From Lachnotalea glycerini (GTDB taxonomy: Bacteria; Bacillota; Clostridia; Lachnospirales; Lachnospiraceae), in contig NZ_QICS01000007.1 in assembly GCF_003201285.1 (NCBI RefSeq), positions 1 through 64,000 of the forward strand: 64,000 nucleotides of DNA, written 5' to 3'. Below are positions 51,293 to 60,519 of the stretch, piece after piece (position 1 is the first letter of the stretch; the number at the start of each line of letters is the position of its first letter). The position numbers and the translations under genes were made by a program. The notes below the pieces were generated by a model. That model made no database searches and was not told where the DNA came from. It saw nothing but the letters and a program-made list of their open reading frames with translations.

Positions 51293-51365
51293 GACCTTCT
51301 CCTTAAATCTTTCGATTCCTTTTTCTTATAAGTTAAATTGCTAAATATAGCTTTATTTATAAGTA

Positions 51366-51394
51366 ATTTTACTAGGTCTTTTAGAAGTAGTCAA
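51366..51394 (-). promoter_or_regulatory. pur operon promoter
   Basis: The -35 is TTGACT (51389-51394), the spacer 17 nt and the -10 TAAAAT (51366-51371). In the remaining 51400-51607 stretch I see only short AT-rich palindromes (for example TTTTGC-TTT-GCAAAA) and no purine riboswitch core. Confidence 0.65.
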
Positions 51395-51607
51395 CCTATA
51401 TTTCTCATTTTCTATCCTTTTGTCTATTAGATTTTCTAATCAATATTAATTGATTTTTCGTAACATTCAGTATATTCAGTAACTTCCTAGTTAACGCTAT
51501 GCGATGCACACAAAATGCAATAATATTACATTTTGCCGCTACAAAGCTCGGAATTTTGCTTTGCAAAACGCCTTGCGCATTATTGTACTGTAATATTACA
51601 ATCTTTC

Positions 51608-53683
51608 TTACCTCTCAAAAGGTTTGTTAAGCTCCTCTGTGCCAGAAAGCACAAAGCGAGAATCCTTAATAATGGTAATTCTCTCACCACTTTCAGCTAC
51701 GACGGTAATTTCTCCAAGCTCCTCATAAGGAATTGTAATGTCTGTATGGCAATTAAAGTATGCCTTACTTACATCCTCTTTTCTCATAATTGAAATTTCA
51801 TTGTCCTTTGCCACAATTTCCTTCTTATCCGGATTGTATATCTTATTATCCTCGGACCAGCTATAACACGTATCACCAACAGCAAAATGAGGCCCCATCT
51901 TTTCAGCAATCAAAATTGGAAGCTTATCTGCAATATCATATTTCTTTGCTACCATATAGGCAGTCGTATTGGTTCCAATTGCAAATTCTCCAATTGGCAA
52001 CGTTTCATGATTAAACAGAATATTTTCTTTGATAAATTTCCTATTTTCTTCTTCCTTTTCAAAGTTTTTGCAAGTGTAATTTTTAATTTTTCCATCTTGA
52101 AATTCAATTTCCAAATCAATATATTTCAGTTCATTTAAATAAACCTGACTCACATGCAAAATTCCATTTGTTCCCGCTAAGACTGGTGATGTGAATACTT
52201 CACCAACAGGAATATTAACGTCAGCAACACAATTTTCAAAATTGGTTTCTTTCTCTGGGTTTTTAAGTGGATTGAAGCAAACGGTTAAATCTGTTCTATT
52301 TTCGTTTCTTCCTTTAATTACAACATGACTTCCTTTGTCTAACGCATCAATGATATTTTGCTGAATTCTTTCATATAATTTATAATCCAATGTATTAATT
52401 TTGACAATTTCGTCAAAAATTTCTTCGTACTTTTCACCAATTTCCGGAACAGGATATGCAATTATAGTAAAACTTCTTTCTTCGCCCTTAATATACTGGT
52501 TTACAATTTGTCCTGCCTCCATATCAAATTCAACAGCTAATTTCTGTTGTTTGTCAGAGAGCTTTAGACACTCCTTTTTACTAATTGGACTAAATGGATG
52601 TTCTCCGAATATTTCCATTACGGCTGGTCCTGCAAATTTGGAAGCCTCCTTTTTATACTTCTCATAAGCTACTTTAAGAACACCAAGCTTTCTTTCCATA
52701 AATGCCTTATCCAAGTAGATGGCATTATCTGCTCTATGGTCATATTCATATTGCTTATTCGCGATCGCACCAAAAAATCCTTGTTTATAATGCTGTTTTT
52801 TATTTATGCTACTCACTGCTGCCCGATAAATAGATGTTCTCAGTCCCATTTTTTCAAACTGTTCTATTGCTTTTTTAACAATTCTTTCAAATCCAAGAGT
52901 ATATCGAATATTGACAATTTCTTTCTTTGATAAATCTTTATTTCCCAAAATAAAGCCCATACGATATCCTTCTGTATAGGTCGCAGCCATGGCTTCTATC
53001 TGCTTTTCAGACATCTCATTCAAATGCTTTGCTGTGTCCAGCTCATTACCTGTAATAAATTCACCAAACCGATATAAATACCTTAAGTCAGTCAAGTCCT
53101 CATTCATAATAATATCGGCAGCAAAGGATAAATTTGTATCCAATAATTCTCTCACCCGATATTCAACTGTCATATCCGCATAATCACTTACAAACCAATA
53201 CAAAATGTTTCTGATTTTTTCGCTGTTTAACTCTTCTGCCTCTTCAAATGCATTATAAATCTCAATAAACAGCTCATTATGAATTGTGATTTCTGTTAAT
53301 CGAAGCTCATATGCATATACAATCATTCCTCTGATTTCCGTATATAAAAAGCTTAAGTATTTACCATATTCTTCTCCAAGAGTCTTAACCGCATAGCTTG
53401 GATTTGCATAACTGTGTTCATAATTATCACCAACAATATCTGCATAAAGTGAAGCATTTAAATCTTTCAGTTTTTCAATTGGCTGATCTTCCAATTCATC
53501 ACGCATTAACTTTCTGGCTAATTGCTCAATCTGCATAATAAACTCTGCTGTTTTATGAAAATAATCCAAATATGGCTCAGTTATATTTTTCTCGCTCATC
53601 ATTGTTTCAATACGCCCCATAGAAAGGTCATATCGTTCCATGACGGATTCGTTTTCTACTTTAAATAATTCTCTGTAATTCAT
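51608..53683 (-). CDS. M29-type aminopeptidase with long N-terminal helical extension
   Basis: This is probably a cytoplasmic metallo-aminopeptidase. The C-terminal half (about 315-691) shows M29/AmpS features: GRNENRTDLTVCF, NIPVGEVFTSPV, the LPIGEFAIGTNT glutamate segment, EKMGPHFAVGDTCYSW and the late FNCHTDITI histidine-aspartate pair. The first 310 residues are predicted-helical, charged and not part of the classic 410-residue enzyme; they may be a dedicated oligomerisation or regulatory module. An AGGAG site precedes the ATG. It stands alone upstream of the pur operon. Confidence 0.78.
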   Translation of the reverse strand: MNYRELFKVENESVMERYDLSMGRIETMMSEKNITEPYLDYFHKTAEFIMQIEQLARKLMRDELEDQPIEKLKDLNASLYADIVGDNYEHSYANPSYAVKTLGEEYGKYLSFLYTEIRGMIVYAYELRLTEITIHNELFIEIYNAFEEAEELNSEKIRNILYWFVSDYADMTVEYRVRELLDTNLSFAADIIMNEDLTDLRYLYRFGEFITGNELDTAKHLNEMSEKQIEAMAATYTEGYRMGFILGNKDLSKKEIVNIRYTLGFERIVKKAIEQFEKMGLRTSIYRAAVSSINKKQHYKQGFFGAIANKQYEYDHRADNAIYLDKAFMERKLGVLKVAYEKYKKEASKFAGPAVMEIFGEHPFSPISKKECLKLSDKQQKLAVEFDMEAGQIVNQYIKGEERSFTIIAYPVPEIGEKYEEIFDEIVKINTLDYKLYERIQQNIIDALDKGSHVVIKGRNENRTDLTVCFNPLKNPEKETNFENCVADVNIPVGEVFTSPVLAGTNGILHVSQVYLNELKYIDLEIEFQDGKIKNYTCKNFEKEEENRKFIKENILFNHETLPIGEFAIGTNTTAYMVAKKYDIADKLPILIAEKMGPHFAVGDTCYSWSEDNKIYNPDKKEIVAKDNEISIMRKEDVSKAYFNCHTDITIPYEELGEITVVAESGERITIIKDSRFVLSGTEELNKPFER

Positions 53684-53726
53684 ATTTACCTCTCCTTTTA
53701 TTTACTGTCAATATAATACCTAGTCT

Positions 53727-54065
53727 TTAAAGATACCATGTTCCAATTAAATAAATTGCTGCCCATAGTGCAATCATGATTGCATTAAATATGGAACCGA
53801 TTTTAGAAAATAAATAATAGCGTTCTCTTTCCTTAAAACTGGTTAATCCCTTTGCTAGTCCAACAACAGCTATGACAAATGCTGTTAATCCTAGTGAACC
53901 TATATAAACCCCCGCTTCTCCCTTAAAAAAATAAGAAACAATAACTAAGGCTATCATCAATAAAAAAGAAATAGCCCCAAGTATTGTAGATATTATGCCG
54001 TTAATAGCATGACTTTTATTCGAAAATTTTATTCTTCTCTTTCCTCGATTCACTTTTTTATCCAC
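53727..54065 (-). CDS. DUF6142 family membrane protein
   Basis: This 112-residue protein has a basic N-terminus (NRGKRRIKFSNKSHA) and three membrane segments (about 22-45, 54-75 and 88-110). The pattern is that of a small Lachnospiraceae family of unknown function. The start used is a GTG overlapping the VanZ gene by 16 bp; a second in-frame GTG four codons later is possible. Confidence 0.7.
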   Translation of the reverse strand: MDKKVNRGKRRIKFSNKSHAINGIISTILGAISFLLMIALVIVSYFFKGEAGVYIGSLGLTAFVIAVVGLAKGLTSFKERERYYLFSKIGSIFNAIMIALWAAIYLIGTWYL

Positions 54066-54514
54066 TTTCTTATTAATCTATCTGCAATATGATAAAATAC
54101 AAAGCCAAGCATTCCACCACATGTATTCAATACCATATCATCCACATCAAAGCTACCTACCTTCAATAATAGCTGCATTACTTCAATCACAAGACTAAGC
54201 TCAAAGCTTATTAAAGTAACAAGTGCAAATTTTCTGCATCGTGTACTTAGGATTGGCAGCATACAGCCAAACGGAATAAAGCATATAATATTACCAATAA
54301 TATTAGTAAATACAGCCATGATTCCCAACTCTTTTCGGTACACAATAAACCTCTTAATTTCCTTGAACAAAACTAAGTTATAACAATATTCCCTGTCACT
54401 TATCGTGCGCCCCATACTTTCGGCAAAAAATAAAAAGTAAAACAATAAAATAATATATATAATAAAAAGCAAAATACCAAACTTTTCTAATTTATTTGCT
54501 TCTTTCTTTTTCAA
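54050..54514 (-). CDS. VanZ family protein
   Basis: This 154-residue membrane protein has four membrane segments and the VanZ signature NIIGNIICFIPFGCMLP and a later FDVDDMVLNTCGGMLGF. VanZ-like proteins give low-level teicoplanin resistance in enterococci, but most homologues have no proven function. It is probably cotranscribed with the overlapping DUF6142 gene. Confidence 0.87.
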   Translation of the reverse strand: MKKKEANKLEKFGILLFIIYIILLFYFLFFAESMGRTISDREYCYNLVLFKEIKRFIVYRKELGIMAVFTNIIGNIICFIPFGCMLPILSTRCRKFALVTLISFELSLVIEVMQLLLKVGSFDVDDMVLNTCGGMLGFVFYHIADRLIRKWIKK

Positions 54515-54622
54515 AGTAACTTCCTCTTTTCTATCCCATTTTTATCCTCACCAGCTCACTTTTTTTAGGTTTTAACACTTTATCACATTACTTTGTAATA
54601 CTTATCTTTCTAAAGCGAAAAT

Positions 54623-54654
54623 AGTGCCTCAAAATATAACTATTTTAAGACACT
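54623..54654 (-). terminator. Terminator of the pyr operon and small membrane protein
   Basis: Two 14-nt arms pair on the minus strand through two G-U pairs around a 4-nt loop, followed by a T-rich tail. It lies about 18 bp past the 50-codon gene. Confidence 0.7.
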
Positions 54655-54671
54655 TCTAATTCCTAATCTTA

Positions 54672-54824
54672 TTAAAATATAATTCCTGATTTGTTCTTAT
54701 GAAGTCTCGCACCACCTACAATAAGTAAAACACCCGAAACAATTCCAAGTATCAAAACAACAATTCCTACCGCGATGTTTAAAGCACCAACCCGACTCAT
54801 TGATTTATATGCCTTTTCACACAT
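54672..54824 (-). CDS. Small 50-residue membrane protein downstream of pyrE
   Basis: This short gene is easily missed. It encodes 50 residues beginning MCEKAYKSMSRVGALN, with one strong hydrophobic helix (about 15-38) of GIVVLILGIVSG type and a basic RLHKNK tail. A near-perfect GGAGGTGA site lies 7 bp before the ATG. It follows pyrE by 17 bp and precedes the operon terminator, so it is probably cotranscribed with the pyr genes. I recall similar small proteins in Lachnospiraceae. Function is unknown. Confidence 0.75.
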   Translation of the reverse strand: MCEKAYKSMSRVGALNIAVGIVVLILGIVSGVLLIVGGARLHKNKSGIIF

Positions 54825-54841
54825 ATTAGTCACCTCCTAAA

Positions 54842-55516
54842 CTATTTTACGCCATATTGTTCATAGTATGCATCAATTGCTTTTTTCAAATTATCATCAA
54901 TAATTATTTTTCCATTATAAGGCTTATTGTATAAATGTTCCACTACTTCTTGCATTGTAACGATAGCAGTTGTAGTAAAACCATAGTTTTCTTCAATTTC
55001 GTCTAATGCACTTTTTTGCCCTTGCCCTCTTTCCATTCTGTCAACAGACACAACAAGCCCTAATACATTGACATCTCCTTGTGCCTTGATAATAGGCAGC
55101 GTTTCCTGAATTGACGTTCCTGCTGTAGTTACATCCTCAATAATTATTACTTTATCTCCATCACTAATCGGACTTCCAAGTAAAATTCCTGTGTCACCGT
55201 GGTCTTTCGTTTCCTTACGGTTCGAGCAATATTTAATGTCTCTGTCATATGTTTCACTGATTGCCATCGTTGTGGCAACAGTTAACGGAATGCCTTTGTA
55301 GGCTGGTCCAAATAAAACGTCAAAATCTACACCAAATTTATCATAAATTGCCTGTGCATAATAGCCACCAAGCTTTCTAAGCTGTGCCCCCGTTCTATAA
55401 AAACCTGTATTGACAAAAAATGGGGTTTTTCTTCCACTTTTTGTAACAAAATCTCCAAATTTTAGTACTTTGCAATCCACCATAAATTCGATAAACTCTT
55501 TTTTATATTCGTTCAT
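54842..55516 (-). CDS. pyrE: Orotate phosphoribosyltransferase
   Basis: PyrE joins orotate to PRPP to make OMP. The 224 residues include SGRKTPFFVNTG, FGPAYKGIPLT, the lysine loop YCSNRKETKDHGD and the PRPP motif VIIIEDVTTAGTS. It comes after pyrD in the order pyrC-F-K-D-E. Confidence 0.97.
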   Translation of the reverse strand: MNEYKKEFIEFMVDCKVLKFGDFVTKSGRKTPFFVNTGFYRTGAQLRKLGGYYAQAIYDKFGVDFDVLFGPAYKGIPLTVATTMAISETYDRDIKYCSNRKETKDHGDTGILLGSPISDGDKVIIIEDVTTAGTSIQETLPIIKAQGDVNVLGLVVSVDRMERGQGQKSALDEIEENYGFTTTAIVTMQEVVEHLYNKPYNGKIIIDDNLKKAIDAYYEQYGVK

Positions 55517-55576
55517 TTACTCTAAGCCCTTTCTATTCTTATATTCAATCTGACTTGAATCTGTTTTGATTGCATT

Positions 55577-56479
55577 TTATTTTACAGCGCCAATCAATTC
55601 CTGTATATTTGCAACCTGATACCGGTTCATATAAGCTTTTATACCTTCTATTACGTCAAGGGTAGCTGTTGGATTTGTAAAATTAGCTGTTCCTACAGAA
55701 ACTGCACTGGCACCTGCCAGAATAAATTCTATTGCATCCTCTGCACTTACAATTCCGCCCATTCCAATAATAGGAAGCTTAACTGCCTGCGCCACCTGAT
55801 ATACCATTCTTACCGCTACTGGCTTAACTGCGGGACCGGAAAGCCCTCCTGTCTTATTTGCCAGTGCAAAACTTCTTCTATGAATATCTATCTTCATTCC
55901 TGTTAAGGTATTAATTAGAGAAAGCACATCCGCGCCTCCTGCTTCGGCTGCCTTGGCCGTCTCTGTAATATCTGTTACATTGGGACTTAGCTTCATGATA
56001 ATTGGCTGCTTTGCATATTTTTTCACTTCTTTTGTAATCGCTTCCACAGAGCATGGATTTTGTCCGAAAGCAATTCCCCCTTCCTTAACATTGGGACAGG
56101 ATATATTAATTTCCAACATATCAACCGGCTCATTTGCCAATCTTTCCACTACTTCACAGTAATCCTGAGTTGTTTTTCCACATACATTTACTATGATTTT
56201 AGTATCATATTTCTTAAGAAATGGTAAATCTCTTTTTATAAATACATCTATTCCGGGATTTTGAAGCCCAATTGCATTAATCATCCCACCACAGGTTTCT
56301 GCAATCCGAGGCGTTTCGTTTCCTGACCAGGGAATATTAGCAACCCCCTTTGTAACAACTGCCCCAAGCTTACTAAGGTCAACAAACTCGCTGTATTCTT
56401 CTCCAGATCCAAAGGTACCAGATGCAGTCATAACCGGATTATTTAATTCTATGCCTGCTAAACATACTTTCATATTCAT
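55577..56479 (-). CDS. pyrD: Dihydroorotate dehydrogenase, NAD-dependent catalytic subunit
   Basis: This 300-residue class 1B enzyme oxidises dihydroorotate to orotate. It has NPVMTASGTFGSG, the NISCPNVKEGG active-site segment with the class 1 cysteine, and GMGGIVSAEDAIEF. It overlaps pyrK by one base (ATGA-type), as expected for the two-subunit PyrDB-PyrK complex. Confidence 0.96.
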   Translation of the reverse strand: MNMKVCLAGIELNNPVMTASGTFGSGEEYSEFVDLSKLGAVVTKGVANIPWSGNETPRIAETCGGMINAIGLQNPGIDVFIKRDLPFLKKYDTKIIVNVCGKTTQDYCEVVERLANEPVDMLEINISCPNVKEGGIAFGQNPCSVEAITKEVKKYAKQPIIMKLSPNVTDITETAKAAEAGGADVLSLINTLTGMKIDIHRRSFALANKTGGLSGPAVKPVAVRMVYQVAQAVKLPIIGMGGIVSAEDAIEFILAGASAVSVGTANFTNPTATLDVIEGIKAYMNRYQVANIQELIGAVK

Positions 56480-57246
56480 TAGAACTCTACCTCCCCTGCT
56501 AAAAAGACAGGACCGTCCTTACAAATTCTCTTGTTTTTTACATTTGTATGCTCGTCCTTATCCTTAGACTTACAAACACATGCCAGACAAGCGCCGATTC
56601 CACATGCCATTTTTTCTTCTAGAGAAACCCACGCTTCGATTTCATTCTCAATTGCGAAAGCTTTTACTGCTCTTAGCATCGGAGTTGGTCCGCAAGCATA
56701 AATTACTTCTGCCTTTATGCCATTGGCTTTTATTGCATCCATAACATTTCCTCTTGTCCCAACACTTCCATCTTCCGTCGCAACATAAAATTTTCCATTC
56801 AGCTTTAATTCTTCTTGCAAAAATATTTCATCCTTGTATCCTGCTACAATCTGTTTCTCACAATCTAATTCTTTGGCAAGCTCAAGCATAGGTGGTATTC
56901 CGATACCGCCTCCTATCAACAATGCCTTTTTTTTACTTATAGGAAAACCATTTCCTAAAGGTCCCATAATTCTAAGCGTATTTCCTGATTTATATTTTGA
57001 GAATTCCTCTGTTCCTTTTCCAGCTACTCGGTAGACTACTCTTAAAGCATTATTTTCTTTATCTGTTTCACAAATGCTAATCGGTCTTGGAAGCATTCTG
57101 CTTCCTTCGTTACAATATATAGATATAAATTGTCCCGGTCTGACATCACTTGCAATTTGCTCTGTTTTAAGCCACATACTGTATATGCCGTTTGCAATTT
57201 GCTCCTGCTTTATAATTATGCTTTCCTCATGAAATTTATCTGACAT
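56479..57246 (-). CDS. pyrK: Dihydroorotate dehydrogenase electron transfer subunit
   Basis: PyrK carries FAD and a [2Fe-2S] cluster and links PyrD to NAD. The 255 residues show the FAD motif RPISICE, the NAD motif LIGGGIGIPPMLELA and the cysteine cluster CGIGACLACVC with a further cysteine in RICKDGPVF. The gene sits between pyrF and pyrD. Confidence 0.96.
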   Translation of the reverse strand: MSDKFHEESIIIKQEQIANGIYSMWLKTEQIASDVRPGQFISIYCNEGSRMLPRPISICETDKENNALRVVYRVAGKGTEEFSKYKSGNTLRIMGPLGNGFPISKKKALLIGGGIGIPPMLELAKELDCEKQIVAGYKDEIFLQEELKLNGKFYVATEDGSVGTRGNVMDAIKANGIKAEVIYACGPTPMLRAVKAFAIENEIEAWVSLEEKMACGIGACLACVCKSKDKDEHTNVKNKRICKDGPVFLAGEVEF

Positions 57247-57303
57247 GTCATTTACTCCTTATTTGGTAACTATTCAGCACCCTTATCATTACCATATTAA
57301 TCC

Positions 57304-58227
57304 CTATTTCCCGATGGCTTCGTTAATGTCCTTTATCATATCCAGTACAGCCTGTCTTGATGCATCTGCAAACGAAGCCTCACCGAATTGAGCATACGCT
57401 TCCTGCTTATAAGCCGCAATAATTCCTCTAGATGAATTAATAATTGCACCTAATCCATCCTCATTAAAATAAGGGAGCAAATCAGAAGCCTTTCCACCCT
57501 GTGCTCCATAGCCAGGTACAAGAATAAATGATTTCGGCATTACCTTACGAAGTACCTTACCCATTTCAGGATAGGTGGCACCTACAACCGCTCCGATGTA
57601 GCTATAGGAATCCCCCATACAATCTGCTCCCCACTCCGCTACCTTTTCGCCTACATATTCATATAACGGTTTTCCGTCAATGAATCGATCCTGAAATTCT
57701 CCACTTGATTGATTTGATGTTTTTACAAGAATAAACAACCCCTTTTTTTCAGATTTGCAAACATCAATAAATGGCTTGATTCCATCTGTACCAAGATATG
57801 GATTTACTGTTACAAAATCTTCATCAAATCCACGACAGGTCTTTGACCCAATCGTAACTTTTCCAAGATGCCCAATTGCATATGCCTCTGATGTAGAGCC
57901 TATATCACCTCTTTTGATATCACCTATTACAACAAGATCCTTTTGCTTACAGTAATCTATTGTCTTCTTAAAAGCCTTAAGTCCCTCAATGCCAAATTGT
58001 TCATACATAGCAATTTGTGGCTTTACTGCCGGTATCAAATCATAAACTGCATCCACAATTTCCTTATTGTATTGCCAAATGGCCTCTGCTGCTCCTTCTA
58101 AAGTTTCTCCGTATTCATCAAACGCCCTCTTTTGAATCTGCTTCGGAATATAGTTAAGCATTGGATCTAAGCCTACAACAATTGGTGCATTAGTTTTTTG
58201 AATCTTGGTTATCAATTTGTTAATCAT
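57304..58227 (-). CDS. pyrF: Orotidine 5'-phosphate decarboxylase, long type
   Basis: PyrF forms UMP from OMP. The start at 58227 (MINKLITKIQKTN) follows AGAAGGAGT; the longer frame runs through that site. The 307 residues are of the long PyrF subtype (TIGR02127-like), with the catalytic VVIGDIKRGDIGST segment and VPGYGAQGGK. Confidence 0.95.
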   Translation of the reverse strand: MINKLITKIQKTNAPIVVGLDPMLNYIPKQIQKRAFDEYGETLEGAAEAIWQYNKEIVDAVYDLIPAVKPQIAMYEQFGIEGLKAFKKTIDYCKQKDLVVIGDIKRGDIGSTSEAYAIGHLGKVTIGSKTCRGFDEDFVTVNPYLGTDGIKPFIDVCKSEKKGLFILVKTSNQSSGEFQDRFIDGKPLYEYVGEKVAEWGADCMGDSYSYIGAVVGATYPEMGKVLRKVMPKSFILVPGYGAQGGKASDLLPYFNEDGLGAIINSSRGIIAAYKQEAYAQFGEASFADASRQAVLDMIKDINEAIGK

Positions 58228-58296
58228 GTTTACTCCTTCTGCCTTGGGCATTTATCTTATTCATTTCATATTATCTTAATTCTTATTTACTGACAA

Positions 58297-59580
58297 TTAT
58301 TTATGTCTATAAACAACTTCTCCATCTACAATTGTTGCCATAATCTGTCCTCGTAATTTCTTTCCTGCAAATGGTGTATTTTTACCCAAAGATGCAAACT
58401 CCTCAGTATCTACTGTCCATTCCCTATCTGGATTTAGAATCGTAATATCCGCTGTCTTACCGACTTCTAATGTTCCTTTATCTAATCCGATTACTTTAGC
58501 TGGATTAAAGCTTAATTTTTCTGCCATCTGCATCGGCGTTAAATAGCCTTTCTCCACCAACTCGGTTATTGTTAAAGCTGCCGCTGTCTCAAGACCGACA
58601 ATACCAAAAGGCGCATCTTTCATAGATAAAGCTTTCTCACTTTTATGATGTGGTGCATGATCCGTAGCAATTACATCCATAATATTATTCTTAAGTCCAA
58701 GCTTCAATGCCTCCACATCTTCTTTCGTTCTCAGAGGTGGATTCATCTTATAGTTCGTATCTCCTTCCACAATATCATCCTCAGTCAATGAAAAATGGTG
58801 AGGGCACACCTCTGCTGTAACAAGAATTCCTTTCTTTTTTGCTTCCTCTACCATTAATACGCTATCTTTCGTTGAACAATGGCACAAATGAAGCTTTACT
58901 TTAGTTTCCTTAGCAAGCATAATATCTCTGGCTACAATAATGTCCTCAACCAAATTGCTAATCCCATCTACTCGCAATTCCTCTGATTTTTTTCCTTTAT
59001 TCAAAACGCCTGCCCCCACTAAATTCTTATCCTCACAGTGAGCAAGCACGGGTATGTCTAATTCTTTCGCAAGACTCATAGCCTCTTCATACAGCCTTAC
59101 ATTCATTACAGATTTACCGTCTTCACTGATAGCAACCGCACCGGCTTTCACCATACCTTCGATATCAGCAAGCTCTTCACCCATTTGAGATACGGTAACA
59201 GCACCTACCTGACACACATGTACCGCTGCCACCTGCTCTGACTTATTAAGCACAAATCGAAGACGATCCACATTATCAATCACCGGCTTTGTATTAGGCA
59301 TAGCGCAAATAGTAGTAAAGCCCCCTCGCGCAGCTGCTCTTGCACCAGTTGCAATAGTTTCTTTATGCTCTAGTCCTGGTTCTCGCAAATGTACATGTAA
59401 ATCAATAAATCCGGGCATGACAAAACAACCCTTCGCATCAATTACGTTAAGCTCTTTTTCACATTCTTTAATTTGAGTTTCTTTCTTAACAATTCTGCCA
59501 TTTTCAACGAGTAAGTCCATTATCTCATCTTGTTTACATCCAGGGTCAATCACTCTACCATTTTTAATTAATAGCTTCAT
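58297..59580 (-). CDS. pyrC: Dihydroorotase
   Basis: This zinc amidohydrolase cyclises carbamoyl aspartate. The 427-residue class I protein has the metal motif DLHVHLREPG, MPNTKPV, and the late ATDHAPHH segment. It appears first in the pyr operon; pyrB and the carbamoyl phosphate synthase genes are not in the window. Confidence 0.96.
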   Translation of the reverse strand: MKLLIKNGRVIDPGCKQDEIMDLLVENGRIVKKETQIKECEKELNVIDAKGCFVMPGFIDLHVHLREPGLEHKETIATGARAAARGGFTTICAMPNTKPVIDNVDRLRFVLNKSEQVAAVHVCQVGAVTVSQMGEELADIEGMVKAGAVAISEDGKSVMNVRLYEEAMSLAKELDIPVLAHCEDKNLVGAGVLNKGKKSEELRVDGISNLVEDIIVARDIMLAKETKVKLHLCHCSTKDSVLMVEEAKKKGILVTAEVCPHHFSLTEDDIVEGDTNYKMNPPLRTKEDVEALKLGLKNNIMDVIATDHAPHHKSEKALSMKDAPFGIVGLETAAALTITELVEKGYLTPMQMAEKLSFNPAKVIGLDKGTLEVGKTADITILNPDREWTVDTEEFASLGKNTPFAGKKLRGQIMATIVDGEVVYRHK

Positions 59581-59718
59581 TCTCCATTCCTTTCACGAAC
59601 ACTCATCACTAATTATCATTATAACTTATTGTACCATACTCCTTTTCGTGCCACAATAAAAAAGTATGCCAAGCAATAATTAGTAAATTAGCCCCTCAAC
59701 TATATTTTGGAAAGTAAT

Positions 59719-60519
59719 CTAAATTGGCATATCCTTTTTTATAAACCGTATGGCACCAAGAGAATAGAGTAAAGCTGCCAGAAACAACATCATCAGATTA
59801 TAAAACAATACATTTCCCTCTCCTGATATAATGTAATCTGCCGGAAACAGTGTGTATATGGTAAAATATTTTAACTTATCCAAACTATCCCCCATGCCAG
59901 ATAGCATCTGAATTAAGTAAAAAGCGAGTGGCAAGCCTGCACCAATTGCCAGATAGTTCTTTTCTTCATTGAAAAAGCAGGCAGAAAAAAATGAAATTCC
60001 ACTTATTGTGAAATGAAGAAGCAGAGTACTAATATTCAAATTAATATACTTAGCAACATCAAGCTCACCTTGAAACAATATTTCTGCTGATAGATATCCA
60101 GCCATAGCAGTTGCACTAATTAATATGACAATACTGATTAATATTGCAAGCATCTGAGTGATTATAATTTTCTTTCTTGAATTAGGAGTAGCCAAAATAC
60201 AAGCAATTGAACCATTATCTACATATTTCATTACACATTGATTTACAAGCATTAGTTCGAATATCATAGGTATGATCAGCATTAAGAATCCATAGAGATA
60301 CGTATTCATAAATGCAATTAAACTGTTTGTTTCCCCCTCCATTCCAAATGCAGACATAAGTTCTGGCATCATTTGCTGATACTGTAATAACATTTCAGAA
60401 AATTCAGGATCAAACATCCAAATAATTACAACGCTGTACATAACTAAGATTACCCAAAATATGAACATTAGTTTTATAGACTTTTTCATATCTACCTTAA
60501 ACAGTGCCCTTGCGATCAT
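59719..60519 (-). CDS. ABC transporter permease
   Basis: This 266-residue membrane subunit has six hydrophobic segments of the ABC-2 type. I place the start at 60519 (MIARALFKVDMKK) after a strong AGGAGGTGA site; it overlaps the ATPase gene by 23 bp, so the pair is translationally coupled. An NSRKKIIITQML cytoplasmic segment follows the second helix. Substrate is unknown. Confidence 0.85.
   Translation of the reverse strand: MIARALFKVDMKKSIKLMFIFWVILVMYSVVIIWMFDPEFSEMLLQYQQMMPELMSAFGMEGETNSLIAFMNTYLYGFLMLIIPMIFELMLVNQCVMKYVDNGSIACILATPNSRKKIIITQMLAILISIVILISATAMAGYLSAEILFQGELDVAKYINLNISTLLLHFTISGISFFSACFFNEEKNYLAIGAGLPLAFYLIQMLSGMGDSLDKLKYFTIYTLFPADYIISGEGNVLFYNLMMLFLAALLYSLGAIRFIKKDMPI

Noticed and set aside
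51395-51607. Purine riboswitch or PurR box upstream of purK
   Set aside because: I looked for the conserved riboswitch loops and paired PurR half-sites and saw neither; only short AT-rich palindromes are present.
59640-59740. Long-range hairpin around AAGTATGCCAA and TTGGCATA
   Set aside because: The loop exceeds 50 nt and one arm overlaps the permease stop codon, so it is not convincing as a terminator.
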